DNA of 32,152 bases from CAZNFR01 sp964572225. Its GTDB lineage: Bacteria; Bacteroidota; Bacteroidia; Bacteroidales; GCA-2748055. Position numbers and translations under genes: made by a program. Within the stretch, counting starts at the first letter, position 1. Each line of letters starts with the position of its first letter. The stretch is from positions 1 through 32,152 of the forward strand of contig CAZNFR010000035.1 of the NCBI GenBank assembly GCA_964572225.1, read 5' to 3'. The notes below the pieces were generated by a model. The model saw only the letters and a list, made by a program, of their open reading frames with translations, made no database searches and was not told where the DNA came from. Shown here one piece after another: positions 23,891-32,077 of the stretch.

Positions 23891-24607
23891 CTATCCCAGC
23901 TTATCGAGTTCCTTATGGTAGGTTTGTTGTATGAGCCTTAATTTCTGCATTTCCATCTCACGTCCATAAATCCTCACCACATCCAGTATGGAAGGTGAAG
24001 TGTAGATTGCGCCCAGGGCTGCATCAAAATTCGCCTTGTCCTTATCAATGTTGTTTCTGACATTTTTGGTAAGCCTTGCGAATTTTTCCCAGCTTACCTG
24101 CCGCTTGATATCGAGATAGTAAGTGTTATGGTCATCAAGATCCTTGTAAATATCCTGATCATAAAGTTCGATGTTGAAAAGTTTCTTCAGCTGGATCACC
24201 CCACGTGCCCTTATCTTTTTGGTTTTCATAAACTTGATCCCTTCAGAGAAAAAGCATTTTTGAAGATCTCCGATCAGTTCGTAGTTATCGAGTCCGCGTA
24301 GTCTAATGCAGGGGTAAGTATCATTATAAATGCAGATAATTCCCGGAACTGCATCAAAAGGATGATCAAAATATTTACGGATATTCTGGTTCAGTCTAAG
24401 GATATGTTCGGTGGAATACTTCTTTTTGGTCATTAGGAAAACCGATATGGGCACCGGTTCTGTAGGAAGATTGTTGCCGTGATAGCCGGGATAGGGTACA
24501 TCGTTTTCCAAAACAAAGGTATTTTCCATGATGTGGGAGGTCAGGTTGAAAAGGGTTTCTTCCTTCGCAATACCTCCAATGGTCTGGATGATAGTCTTGT
24601 TTTCCAT
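23891..24607 (-). CDS. Conserved-looking hypothetical protein, function unknown
   Basis: I do not recognise this 238-residue protein. It has no signal peptide or TM helix and is rich in Lys, Asp, Tyr and Ile, so it is probably cytoplasmic. The central part alternates predicted strands and basic helices (VPISVFLMTKKKYS, then MKTKKIRARGVIQLKKLF), and the end is helical (EMEMQKLRLIQQTYHKELD). No nucleotide-binding or metal motif stands out. It follows mnmH on the same strand after 87 bp and meets the U32 gene tail to tail with 1 bp between, so it sits between two genes for wobble-uridine modification. A role with one of them is possible but unproven. Confidence 0.75.
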   Translation of the reverse strand: MENKTIIQTIGGIAKEETLFNLTSHIMENTFVLENDVPYPGYHGNNLPTEPVPISVFLMTKKKYSTEHILRLNQNIRKYFDHPFDAVPGIICIYNDTYPCIRLRGLDNYELIGDLQKCFFSEGIKFMKTKKIRARGVIQLKKLFNIELYDQDIYKDLDDHNTYYLDIKRQVSWEKFARLTKNVRNNIDKDKANFDAALGAIYTSPSILDVVRIYGREMEMQKLRLIQQTYHKELDKLG

Positions 24608-24694
24608 GTGCAGTTTAGTTTTTTCGGGTAATCAATGGGAGAGGGATCCTTGTGTTGATCCATTTAAATATAACTTCCTTTCGGTAGAAATGGT

Positions 24695-25747
24695 TCACTT
24701 CTGTTTGGATTTTGACATGTTTAGATCCTTCTCCGAAGCTTCAGAAAGTGCTCCGGCAAGAGTGGGCAGGTCGCAATTCCCGGAATCGAAACTGTGTACC
24801 CTGGCAAAGTGCTTTTCTTCCAGACAATACCGATAGGTTTTGTCATAGTAATCGAGGATGATGTTGACGGCATGATAATAGTGGCCTGTATTTACTGCTT
24901 CAATGGCAGCTTGTGTCCTCTGTCTGCCTAACTTTTTCTGTATTCGTTCGATGGAGGCGATCAGATCCCCGGAAGGAAAGGAACCATAGTCCCTGACGAT
25001 GCGGTGAATCCTTGATTCTCTGTCAGCTTCAATAAAAAATAGAACAGATTTTTGCATAATGGAATAAAGTTCAGGAGGAATGATTACCCTCCCAATGCTC
25101 CGGCTTTCATTTTCCAGCCATACAGGTGTATCGAAACTGAAGTTTTGAAATTCAGCAAACAAATCATTTTCGAATTGTTCATTGACGGGTTGTGGACCTT
25201 GACCGAGGTTTCCAAAGGCAGATCCTCTGTGCCCTGAAATCGCTTCAAGATCAACAACGGCTTCCCCATTTTCCTTCAGCAACTGCAAAATATCTGTTTT
25301 TCCCGCACCTGTCAATCCACCGAGAATATTTAGTTTTCTCTCAGTTGCAAAGTATTGTCTCAGGTACCGCCGGAAACTTTTGTATCCTCCTTCTAAAAGA
25401 ATAACACTCTTCCCCTTCCTTTCGAGCAACCATGCCATGGAGCCGCTTCTCATACCTCCCCGCCAGCAATACATACAAACCTGATCATATTCACTCCATT
25501 CCTTTATTCTTTTGAGATATTCACCGTAATTTTTCCCAACGATTTCAAATCCCTTACGTATAGCAGATTTTCGGCCATGCTTTTTGTAAGTAATACCGAC
25601 CATTTTTCTTTCATCATCAGAGAACAAAGGAAAAGATAAGGCTCCTGGAATATGGCCCTTATTATATTCCCCCGGAGATCGAACATCCAGGATGGGAATT
25701 TTTTTTCCTTCATCAAGAAAGGATTTTATGGTGAAAGTACGTGCCAA
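24695..25747 (-). CDS. mnmH: tRNA 2-selenouridine synthase (SelU/MnmH)
   Basis: MnmH replaces sulfur with selenium in 2-thiouridine at the wobble position of certain tRNAs, using selenophosphate via a geranylated intermediate. The 350-residue length is usual. The rhodanese domain (about 1-125) has DVRSPGEYNKGHIPGA and the catalytic loop CWRGGMRS with C94. A P-loop ATPase-like domain follows with GLTGAGKT (144-151) and a downstream basic helical region. The start is TTG at 25747: the reading frame upstream is closed by TAA with no ATG between, and residues 5-35 match the family's beginning. SelD, needed for selenophosphate, is not in the window. The gene is divergent from the lipoprotein gene at 25831. 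Confidence 0.93.
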   Translation of the reverse strand: MARTFTIKSFLDEGKKIPILDVRSPGEYNKGHIPGALSFPLFSDDERKMVGITYKKHGRKSAIRKGFEIVGKNYGEYLKRIKEWSEYDQVCMYCWRGGMRSGSMAWLLERKGKSVILLEGGYKSFRRYLRQYFATERKLNILGGLTGAGKTDILQLLKENGEAVVDLEAISGHRGSAFGNLGQGPQPVNEQFENDLFAEFQNFSFDTPVWLENESRSIGRVIIPPELYSIMQKSVLFFIEADRESRIHRIVRDYGSFPSGDLIASIERIQKKLGRQRTQAAIEAVNTGHYYHAVNIILDYYDKTYRYCLEEKHFARVHSFDSGNCDLPTLAGALSEASEKDLNMSKSKQK

Positions 25748-25830
25748 GGAGGAATAATGTCTTTGTTTCTGTTATGTTTTTTTAATTTTAGCAAGATAAT
25801 GATAATCAATGTGAATAAATACTCAGGATT

Positions 25831-27420
25831 ATGAAGATAGGGCCCTTCTTTTTGCTTCTTATCGTTTTCTCCTTTTTACTTTACCCCTCTTGCAATAGCA
25901 GGAACCAGAATGTACCTGTCCCGGTTCTGAAAGCCGGACCTGTAGATAATTTTGTGGTTGACGGGAATGGTTCGGAATGGTTAGCTATTCCATGGATACC
26001 GCTTTATGCAGATCCTTTTGGGGAAAGTCCTGCCGCTGAGGATCTTCAGGCAAGGATAAAACTTTCTGTCGGGGTTGATTGGATTGGGATTTTGGCTGAG
26101 ATCACGGACGACAGCATGCAGATGGATACCGTTAATCCTTGGAATGGCGATGCTATTGAAGTATTTCTTTCCGATTACCGCGGATCCGAAAATACCCTCC
26201 AGATATCCTTTGCCCTTCCTCGTAATAGTTCAGAGGATGTTTTTACCCTGGTGCAGAATCGTTTTAAAGACAATTGTACCGAAAAGTCTGAACCGGAAAT
26301 TAATACAAGTGCGGTTTGCATTGCTGATGGAAAGCAAAGAACATTGGAGATTCGCATTAGCGCTGATTATCTCAGCGGGTTCAGTTCACCGGCTATACAG
26401 GTATATGTGGATGATTCCGACCGAAAGGCGGATCCCCAACGAAATCAGTTGGTGCTGTTTCCGGTTGGACACAGTTATGTTAATTCCTTTGCCATGTTTA
26501 CCCTGGAGCGTATTCAGGGGATCCCTGAAAAGGTCCAAGGAAGCTCCAGAATGCTAATTAGGGATAACCGGGACCTGGAAGTGAGTGTCTTCGGACTCGA
26601 ACCCGACACGGAAGTCAAGATTGTCAATCCGGAAAAGGGGGTTTTGCTCAGAGAAATGTCTGCAGGGGAAAGCTTTAAAAAGACCCTGAGTTTACCAAAT
26701 CTACCAATAGATCCCTCAAGGGATACACTTTTTGTATATGCAGATAATATCCCTTTGGGTTTCCATGAGCTGCTCATCGCTCCCAGGGTTTACGATTCCT
26801 TAACACCTCCTAGTTTTGAAAGGGAAATATCAGTTTTTAAAATGCAGGATGCGATCGCCCTGCCTGAGCCCGGGGGTACGGTTTTTATCGGTAGTTCCAG
26901 CATACGTATGTGGACCTGCATATACCAGGATTTTCCTGAACTGAATGCGGTACATCGCGGTTTTGGAGGCTCCACCAGTAAGGAAGCCCTGATGTATGTA
27001 GATGATATAGTGATTCCCTATAAGCCTTCAACCGTAATTTATTATGAAGGAGATAACGATGTGCCTGCAGGCCTGAGCCCCGAGGAGGTTGTCGAAAACA
27101 TCCGTTTGTTTGTCGAAAAAGTAAAGAAAGCAAATCCCGAAACCCGGATTTTTCTGATTTCCCCTAAACCGGCCATCAAAAGGATGCATTTGTGGGATAA
27201 ATACCAGAAAGTGCATACGGCAATAAAAGAGTATACCGATGCCGTTGAGGATGTTTTTTATGTTGATGTGGCAACCCCCATGTTTAATGATCAGGGACTT
27301 CTAAAAACGGATATTTTTATTGAAGACGGAATACATATGAATCGTGAGGGATACCTGATATGGAAACAGGTTATCCGGGAGGCATTGGGATTACCGGATG
27401 CCATTCAGATGGAATCCTGA
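25831..27420 (+). CDS. Lipoprotein with CBM9-like and SGNH/GDSL hydrolase domains
   Basis: This 529-residue protein has a lipoprotein signal with lipidated C21 (LLYPSC). Residues of about 38-220 resemble a family 9 carbohydrate-binding module (FVVDGNGSEWLAIPW at the start, then the acidic DAIEVFLSD strand). A linker domain of about 230-340 follows. The C-terminal SGNH hydrolase (about 350-520) has block I FIGSSSIRMW with nucleophile S356, the GDND block with N409, and block V D499-G-I-H502. The fusion suggests a cell-envelope esterase, perhaps removing acetyl groups from a polysaccharide. The substrate cannot be read from the sequence. The next gene, a hybrid kinase, starts 127 bp later. Confidence 0.87.
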   Translation: MKIGPFFLLLIVFSFLLYPSCNSRNQNVPVPVLKAGPVDNFVVDGNGSEWLAIPWIPLYADPFGESPAAEDLQARIKLSVGVDWIGILAEITDDSMQMDTVNPWNGDAIEVFLSDYRGSENTLQISFALPRNSSEDVFTLVQNRFKDNCTEKSEPEINTSAVCIADGKQRTLEIRISADYLSGFSSPAIQVYVDDSDRKADPQRNQLVLFPVGHSYVNSFAMFTLERIQGIPEKVQGSSRMLIRDNRDLEVSVFGLEPDTEVKIVNPEKGVLLREMSAGESFKKTLSLPNLPIDPSRDTLFVYADNIPLGFHELLIAPRVYDSLTPPSFEREISVFKMQDAIALPEPGGTVFIGSSSIRMWTCIYQDFPELNAVHRGFGGSTSKEALMYVDDIVIPYKPSTVIYYEGDNDVPAGLSPEEVVENIRLFVEKVKKANPETRIFLISPKPAIKRMHLWDKYQKVHTAIKEYTDAVEDVFYVDVATPMFNDQGLLKTDIFIEDGIHMNREGYLIWKQVIREALGLPDAIQMES

Positions 27421-27547
27421 AGATTATGGAATTTTTTTATGTTAAGAATCCTGATTATATTCGTTTAGGATAAGCAAAAGGTAAAATGTCGGCGGAAAAG
27501 AAATTGTATGTAACTAAGCACAAAACTCTAGAAAGATTTTTATTCCT

Positions 27548-30415
27548 GTGAAAAAGATCTACCTAATCGTTTCCCTTGTTCTCCTGGTTATCATCAGTCT
27601 GAATCTCGTATTTTTTAGTCTGATTAAAAATGCTCAGACTGATTTCCAGAAAGAAGTGCTGCTGAGACAAACCCAGCTTTGCGGCAGCCATGTTGAGAAA
27701 ACAATCTCCAACTATGAGAATGATCTCACGCGGATCATTTACAAGAACATAAATCGCATGCACTTGGTATTCGAGGATAGAGATGTGATATTCAACATAG
27801 GTCGTGATCTGGAGGGATTCTATGCGAAATACCGGGACCTGATCACCGATATTTCGCTCTATGATAACGAAAATAATTACATGGGTATCTATATAAATGA
27901 AGACGATGAATTTGTGGTGGATACCTTTTCCCGTCAAAGTGATAATAATCTGAAAAACCGGGATATGATCCTATCTACCGGTGGAAGGTATATGAGTTAT
28001 TTCCCATACTTTCGTAAGGATCAGCTTATGGGTAATATCGTGATAGGGATTGACATAGAGAATTACCTGAAAAATATCTTTGATCTTTATCGAATTGAGG
28101 GCATTCAATGGCAATGGCTTTTAAAAACCGACACCTCTGTAGTTTTTTCAAACCATGAAGTAAGTATGGAAATCGAGGGAATTGAGATGATCACAGACAG
28201 CATCCTGGAACTAAAGGAGGGAATAATTGATCACAGAATGATGGATAGGAACCAACATCAATCGGTTATTTCAGCCTATTATCCTCTTGAGGTGATCAAT
28301 CATGATTTGGGGATTGTATTCACCATGAACACGGGCAGACTAATGGATATTTTCATTAACCGTAACCTCCTGCTGGGTATCATCAGTATGTTGATTATCC
28401 TTATCCTGCTTTTTTTCCTGCTTTATTATATCAGAAAACAAAAACTGGTCCAGGAGTACCTTAGAAGTCAGCTTCTCGAAATGCGAATGATTGTGGAACA
28501 TGTTCCGGTGGGTTTGCTAATTATGGATACCAACGGGATCATTAAAATGATCAATCAAACCGCGCAAAAAATGCTTTTCCTAAAGAACGACGAAGAACTG
28601 ATCGGTAAAAATATTGATGACCAGTTCCTGGTAACCAACAAATATCTGTTGAACGAAAGCATGAATCAACCCCTGGACACCGACAAGTTCCTGCACTATG
28701 AGAAGGACGGATATGAGGTGGTCATTTTCAGAAAGGACGAGAAGAGATTTATTGCCGGTGAAGAACTGACCATTAGCGTCCTGATTGATGTTTCCCATCT
28801 CGAAAAATCCCGGAAGCAGGAAGCGGCAGCCAATCTGGCAAAATCCGATTTTCTCGCCAAAATGAGCCACGAGATCAGAACCCCCATGAGCGGAATAATC
28901 GGGATAACCGAAAATCTGCTAAAATCAAAACTGAACAGCGAGGTAAAGGAAGAAGTTGAAATTATCAAGAAATCGGCCGATCTTCTTCTGGCGGTAATCA
29001 ATGACATTCTGGATTTCTCTAAGATTGAGGCAGGCAAAATGATGCTGGAAGAAATTCCTTTCAGTCTTCGGGATGAAATGAGACTTTCCTATGGACTTTT
29101 CAAAATACAGGCGGAACAAAAAGGACTCAAACTTTTGATGGATATCGGAGATGAAGTACCCGACCGTCTTATCGGGGATCCACTCAGGCTCAGACAAACC
29201 ATCTCCAACCTCCTGAGCAATGCTGTGAAATTTACCAACGAAGGGGAGATCCGTGTAAGGGTAAAAAGAACCGATGGGTATTCCAATAGAATAATGCTTC
29301 TCTTTACCGTGGAGGATACAGGAATTGGGATCCATCCCGATCTGATCACTAAGATTTTTGGAAGCTATGAACAGGCTGAAGAATCCACCCAGCGGCGTTT
29401 CGGGGGAACAGGTCTGGGAATGGCAATCGCCAAGCAGCTGGTTGAACTGATGAATGGGGAAATATGGGTTGAAAGTCCGCTGAATCCCGATCTTAACGGC
29501 AGCCAGCCAGGAAGCCGCTTCAGTTTTACCTGTGAGGTATATTCCGATGAAAAAGAAGAAAAGAACTTTGATTATGGCAATATTACCAGCTTTAATCAGG
29601 TAACTGCGCTAATCCTCACCAGGGAAAAGGATGGAACCGACAGGATACATCGCCTTCTGGACGAATACGGGATAAACTACAATTACAGGGTTTACAACGA
29701 TGAGGAATTGGACTCGGTTGTTTTTCATATTCAACAAAAAATCAAACTTTACCAACTGATCATCATTGCGGATAAGCCCGGTGAGGATGGGTTTGCCCTG
29801 GCTCATGTACTCAAAGAAAATGAAATCTCATCCAGGTTCCCGCTTATTATCATTAGCTCGAACGACAGACACGGAAACTACCTCCGGAGCCGAAATCTGA
29901 GTGTGGATTATTATCTTATTCAGCCTTATGAAGAAACGGAGGTCTTTAAAATTTTACAGGAAACCTTCCCAAATGTAACGGAAGCGTTGAAAATAAAGCC
30001 CAATATCCAGAAAATCCGATCGGATCTAAGAATCCTTGTGGCAGAGGATAACCTGTTGAATCAGAGAGTACTTCAGACACTCTTCAAAAATATGCATTTC
30101 GATATCGAAATTGCCAGGAATGGAGAGGAAGCCGTTCAGAAAACCTCAGCTGGAAAATTCGATCTTGTTTTTATGGATATTTATATGCCTGAACTTGATG
30201 GCTTACAGGCAACAAGGCAAATCCGTAATACAGATAAGAATATTACCATAATTGCCATGACAGCCAGCGACGATAAGAAGAGCAGGGATGAAGCTTTTTC
30301 GGCCGGAATGAACGATTTCATAGCGAAACCTGTTAAAATGGAAGACATTAAGGGCATATTGATTAAATGGTTTTCTGAATCTGTAAAAAATACTACTTCG
30401 TTTGAAGGCACATGA
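27548..30415 (+). CDS. Large hybrid histidine kinase with one degenerate and one canonical receiver
   Basis: This 955-residue membrane kinase has TM1 at about 7-27, a Cache-like periplasmic sensor (about 28-272), TM2 at about 274-296, a PAS domain (about 312-420), HisKA with H441 (MSHEIRTP), HATPase (NLLSNAVKF, DTGIGI, GGTGLGMA) and two receivers. The first receiver (about 690-810) lacks the acidic pair (LILTREK) and the lysine (LIQPYE), although D742 remains, so it is probably not phosphorylated normally. The second (about 823-940) is complete, with D877 in FMDIYMP. The start is GTG at 27548. The last 14 bp overlap the TTG start of the AIM24-family gene in another frame. No separate output regulator is present. 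Confidence 0.94.
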   Translation: MKKIYLIVSLVLLVIISLNLVFFSLIKNAQTDFQKEVLLRQTQLCGSHVEKTISNYENDLTRIIYKNINRMHLVFEDRDVIFNIGRDLEGFYAKYRDLITDISLYDNENNYMGIYINEDDEFVVDTFSRQSDNNLKNRDMILSTGGRYMSYFPYFRKDQLMGNIVIGIDIENYLKNIFDLYRIEGIQWQWLLKTDTSVVFSNHEVSMEIEGIEMITDSILELKEGIIDHRMMDRNQHQSVISAYYPLEVINHDLGIVFTMNTGRLMDIFINRNLLLGIISMLIILILLFFLLYYIRKQKLVQEYLRSQLLEMRMIVEHVPVGLLIMDTNGIIKMINQTAQKMLFLKNDEELIGKNIDDQFLVTNKYLLNESMNQPLDTDKFLHYEKDGYEVVIFRKDEKRFIAGEELTISVLIDVSHLEKSRKQEAAANLAKSDFLAKMSHEIRTPMSGIIGITENLLKSKLNSEVKEEVEIIKKSADLLLAVINDILDFSKIEAGKMMLEEIPFSLRDEMRLSYGLFKIQAEQKGLKLLMDIGDEVPDRLIGDPLRLRQTISNLLSNAVKFTNEGEIRVRVKRTDGYSNRIMLLFTVEDTGIGIHPDLITKIFGSYEQAEESTQRRFGGTGLGMAIAKQLVELMNGEIWVESPLNPDLNGSQPGSRFSFTCEVYSDEKEEKNFDYGNITSFNQVTALILTREKDGTDRIHRLLDEYGINYNYRVYNDEELDSVVFHIQQKIKLYQLIIIADKPGEDGFALAHVLKENEISSRFPLIIISSNDRHGNYLRSRNLSVDYYLIQPYEETEVFKILQETFPNVTEALKIKPNIQKIRSDLRILVAEDNLLNQRVLQTLFKNMHFDIEIARNGEEAVQKTSAGKFDLVFMDIYMPELDGLQATRQIRNTDKNITIIAMTASDDKKSRDEAFSAGMNDFIAKPVKMEDIKGILIKWFSESVKNTTSFEGT

Positions 30416-31169
30416 GATTGATTATAAAATCATTGGTGATGACATACAGTTGGTGGAGGTTGAACTTGATCCCTTCGAAACCGTGATCGCCGAAGCCGGA
30501 TCCATGGTATATATGGAATCGGGAATTGAATTTGAAGTAAAAATGGGGGATGGATCGGCTCCTGACTAGGGACTCATGGGAAAACTGTTTTCGGCCGGAT
30601 CACGATTGCTTACTGGGGAATCCCTGTTTTTAACCCACTTCACCAATCGTTCCCATACCAAAAAAAGAGTTTCCTTTTCTGCCCCTTATCCCGGAACTGT
30701 AATCCCATTAAGCTTGTCGACCCTGGGAGGGAAACTTATTGTACAGAAAGACGGGTTCCTTTGTGCTGCCATGGGTACCAGACTTTCGGTAATGCTTAAC
30801 AGAAGACTGGGCACCGGACTCTTCGGTGGTGAAGGCTTTATTCTTCAGACACTCGAAGGTGATGGAAATGTGTTTATCCATGCAGGGGGGACCGTAATCG
30901 AAAAAACACTTGTAAACGATACCCTAAGAATTGACTCAGGATGTGTCGTTGCTTACGAACCCGGACTGGATTTCAATATTGAGACCAGCGGCGGACTCAA
31001 ATCCATGCTTTTTAGAGGAGAAGGACTCTTCCTGGCTACCCTGAGCGGAACCGGAAAGCTTTGGTTACAGTCCATGCCCATCCGTAAACTGATTCAGGCT
31101 ATTGCCCCCTTCGGAAGAAACAGGGGAAAGGAAGATAATAATATCCTTGGGAACCTGTTTGAAAGGTAA
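30402..31169 (+). pseudogene. AIM24-family (TIGR00266) gene interrupted by an in-frame TAG
   Basis: Translating from TTG at 30402 gives MKAHEIDYKIIGDD, the normal beginning of TIGR00266/AIM24-family proteins. It continues through EAGSMVYMESGIEFEVKMGD to a TAG at 30567-30569 (codon 56). The same frame resumes with GLMGKLFSAG and LLTGESLFLTHF and runs 198 codons to 31169. Both parts belong to one family-length protein of about 255 residues, so the TAG interrupts a single gene; CAG to TAG is the simplest change. Re-initiation at ATG 30576, 6 bases after the stop, could still make the C-terminal 197 residues. The family forms beta-sandwich oligomers of unclear function. The 5' end overlaps the kinase gene by 14 bp. 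A sequencing error would give the same picture. Confidence 0.85.
30576..31169 (+). CDS. Open 3' part of the AIM24-family gene (possible re-initiated product)
   Basis: This is the uninterrupted portion after the in-frame TAG described in the previous entry: 197 residues from ATG 30576. It carries the family's core, with GEGFILQTLEGDG, HAGGTVIEKTL and LFRGEGLFLATLSG strands. It lacks about the first 58 residues of the family fold, so whether it is stable or made at all is uncertain. Confidence 0.5.
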   Translation: MGKLFSAGSRLLTGESLFLTHFTNRSHTKKRVSFSAPYPGTVIPLSLSTLGGKLIVQKDGFLCAAMGTRLSVMLNRRLGTGLFGGEGFILQTLEGDGNVFIHAGGTVIEKTLVNDTLRIDSGCVVAYEPGLDFNIETSGGLKSMLFRGEGLFLATLSGTGKLWLQSMPIRKLIQAIAPFGRNRGKEDNNILGNLFER

Positions 31170-31342
31170 TATTTATCCTCTATTTTTATAGATATAAACT
31201 TCCATGCTTCGTGATAAAATAAGGCAAAGAAGAAAAAGAAATTTCTGAATAACTATAAATCCATGGTAAGGATCACTTAAAGCCAAATTCCCGAAAAAAA
31301 ATACAACTATATCAAAAACAATCATTTAATATACTTATACCT

Positions 31343-32050
31343 ATGAAAAAGCTTGCAGTTCTGGTATTTATAGCTCTGGCGCTCAGCCAGTTTACTTACT
31401 CCCAGACAGACCGGGTTTATACCACTACGGGAGGTGAAATTATTTTCTCTTTCGTTGATATCGAAAAAGAAGGGGAAGATCTAAAGAATATTGTCCGATT
31501 TACCCTCTTCCTTCATTTGGGAAACAATGTCCACTTCGATATTAACGACTATGTTGGATTTTTTACGGGATACGGACTCAGAAACATTGGATTTATCACC
31601 GAGAATGACAATGATATTAAAATGAAGAGGCGGACCTATGCCCTTGGAATTCCCCTCGGTATAAAGATCGGTTCCTTTAAGGATCATTTTTACGTCTACG
31701 GCGGTGGAGAGTACGAACTCTTTTTTCACTACAAACAAAAACAGTTTGTGGATGGAAATAAATCCAAGTATTCCGAATGGTTCAGTGACCGGACCGATCT
31801 GTTTGCCCCCTCCTTTTTCGCCGGAATCCAATTCCCCAAAGGAATAAACCTGAAATTCAAGTATTATCCGAACGATTTTCTTAACCGGGATTTTACCGGA
31901 AGGGATTTTGGCGAAGAAGTGGATTATTCCGTTTTTAAAAGAACCAACCTTTTTTATGTTGCACTTTCGTTCAATTTTCGGGCAGATAAGATTATGGATG
32001 ACTTTATGCCCGGATCCAAATCCGCAAAGTATGCAGGTCTGATTCCTTAA
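31343..32050 (+). CDS. Small outer-membrane beta-barrel protein, function unknown
   Basis: This 235-residue protein has a signal peptide (residues 1-20, cleavage after FTYS before QTD). The mature part is a set of amphipathic strands with frequent aromatic ends (FTLFLHLGNNVHFD, KIGSFKDHFYVYGGGEYEL, SFFAGIQFPKGINLKFKYYP), as in 8-stranded outer-membrane barrels of Bacteroidota. The last strand, LFYVALSFNFR, is followed by a roughly 25-residue polar tail rather than ending at the terminal aromatic residue. It stands alone: 173 bp of AT-rich sequence precede it, and a tRNA gene follows after 27 bp. No enzymatic motif is visible. Confidence 0.75.
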   Translation: MKKLAVLVFIALALSQFTYSQTDRVYTTTGGEIIFSFVDIEKEGEDLKNIVRFTLFLHLGNNVHFDINDYVGFFTGYGLRNIGFITENDNDIKMKRRTYALGIPLGIKIGSFKDHFYVYGGGEYELFFHYKQKQFVDGNKSKYSEWFSDRTDLFAPSFFAGIQFPKGINLKFKYYPNDFLNRDFTGRDFGEEVDYSVFKRTNLFYVALSFNFRADKIMDDFMPGSKSAKYAGLIP

Positions 32051-32058
32051 ATTTTTAT

Positions 32059-32066
32059 TAATTTTG
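32059..32066 (+). promoter_or_regulatory. Perfect Bacteroidota -7 element for tRNA-Val
   Basis: TAATTTTG matches TAnnTTTG exactly, 11 bp before the first base of the tRNA, so transcription would start within a few bases of the mature 5' end. A short inverted repeat (AATTTT/AAAATT, 32060-32075) overlaps it. Confidence 0.45.
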
Positions 32067-32077
32067 GGAAAAATTCA

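Noticed and set aside
30567..30569. In-frame TAG as a pyrrolysine codon or genome-wide amber recoding
   Set aside because: Other genes here end in TAG (arsR-like, queD, the response regulator), and no pyrrolysine system is known to me in this phylum or visible in the window.
31204..31248. 14-codon basic ORF (MLRDKIRQRRKRNF) in the spacer before the last barrel gene
   Set aside because: Too short, no ribosome-binding site and no family resemblance; a chance ORF in AT-rich sequence is more likely.
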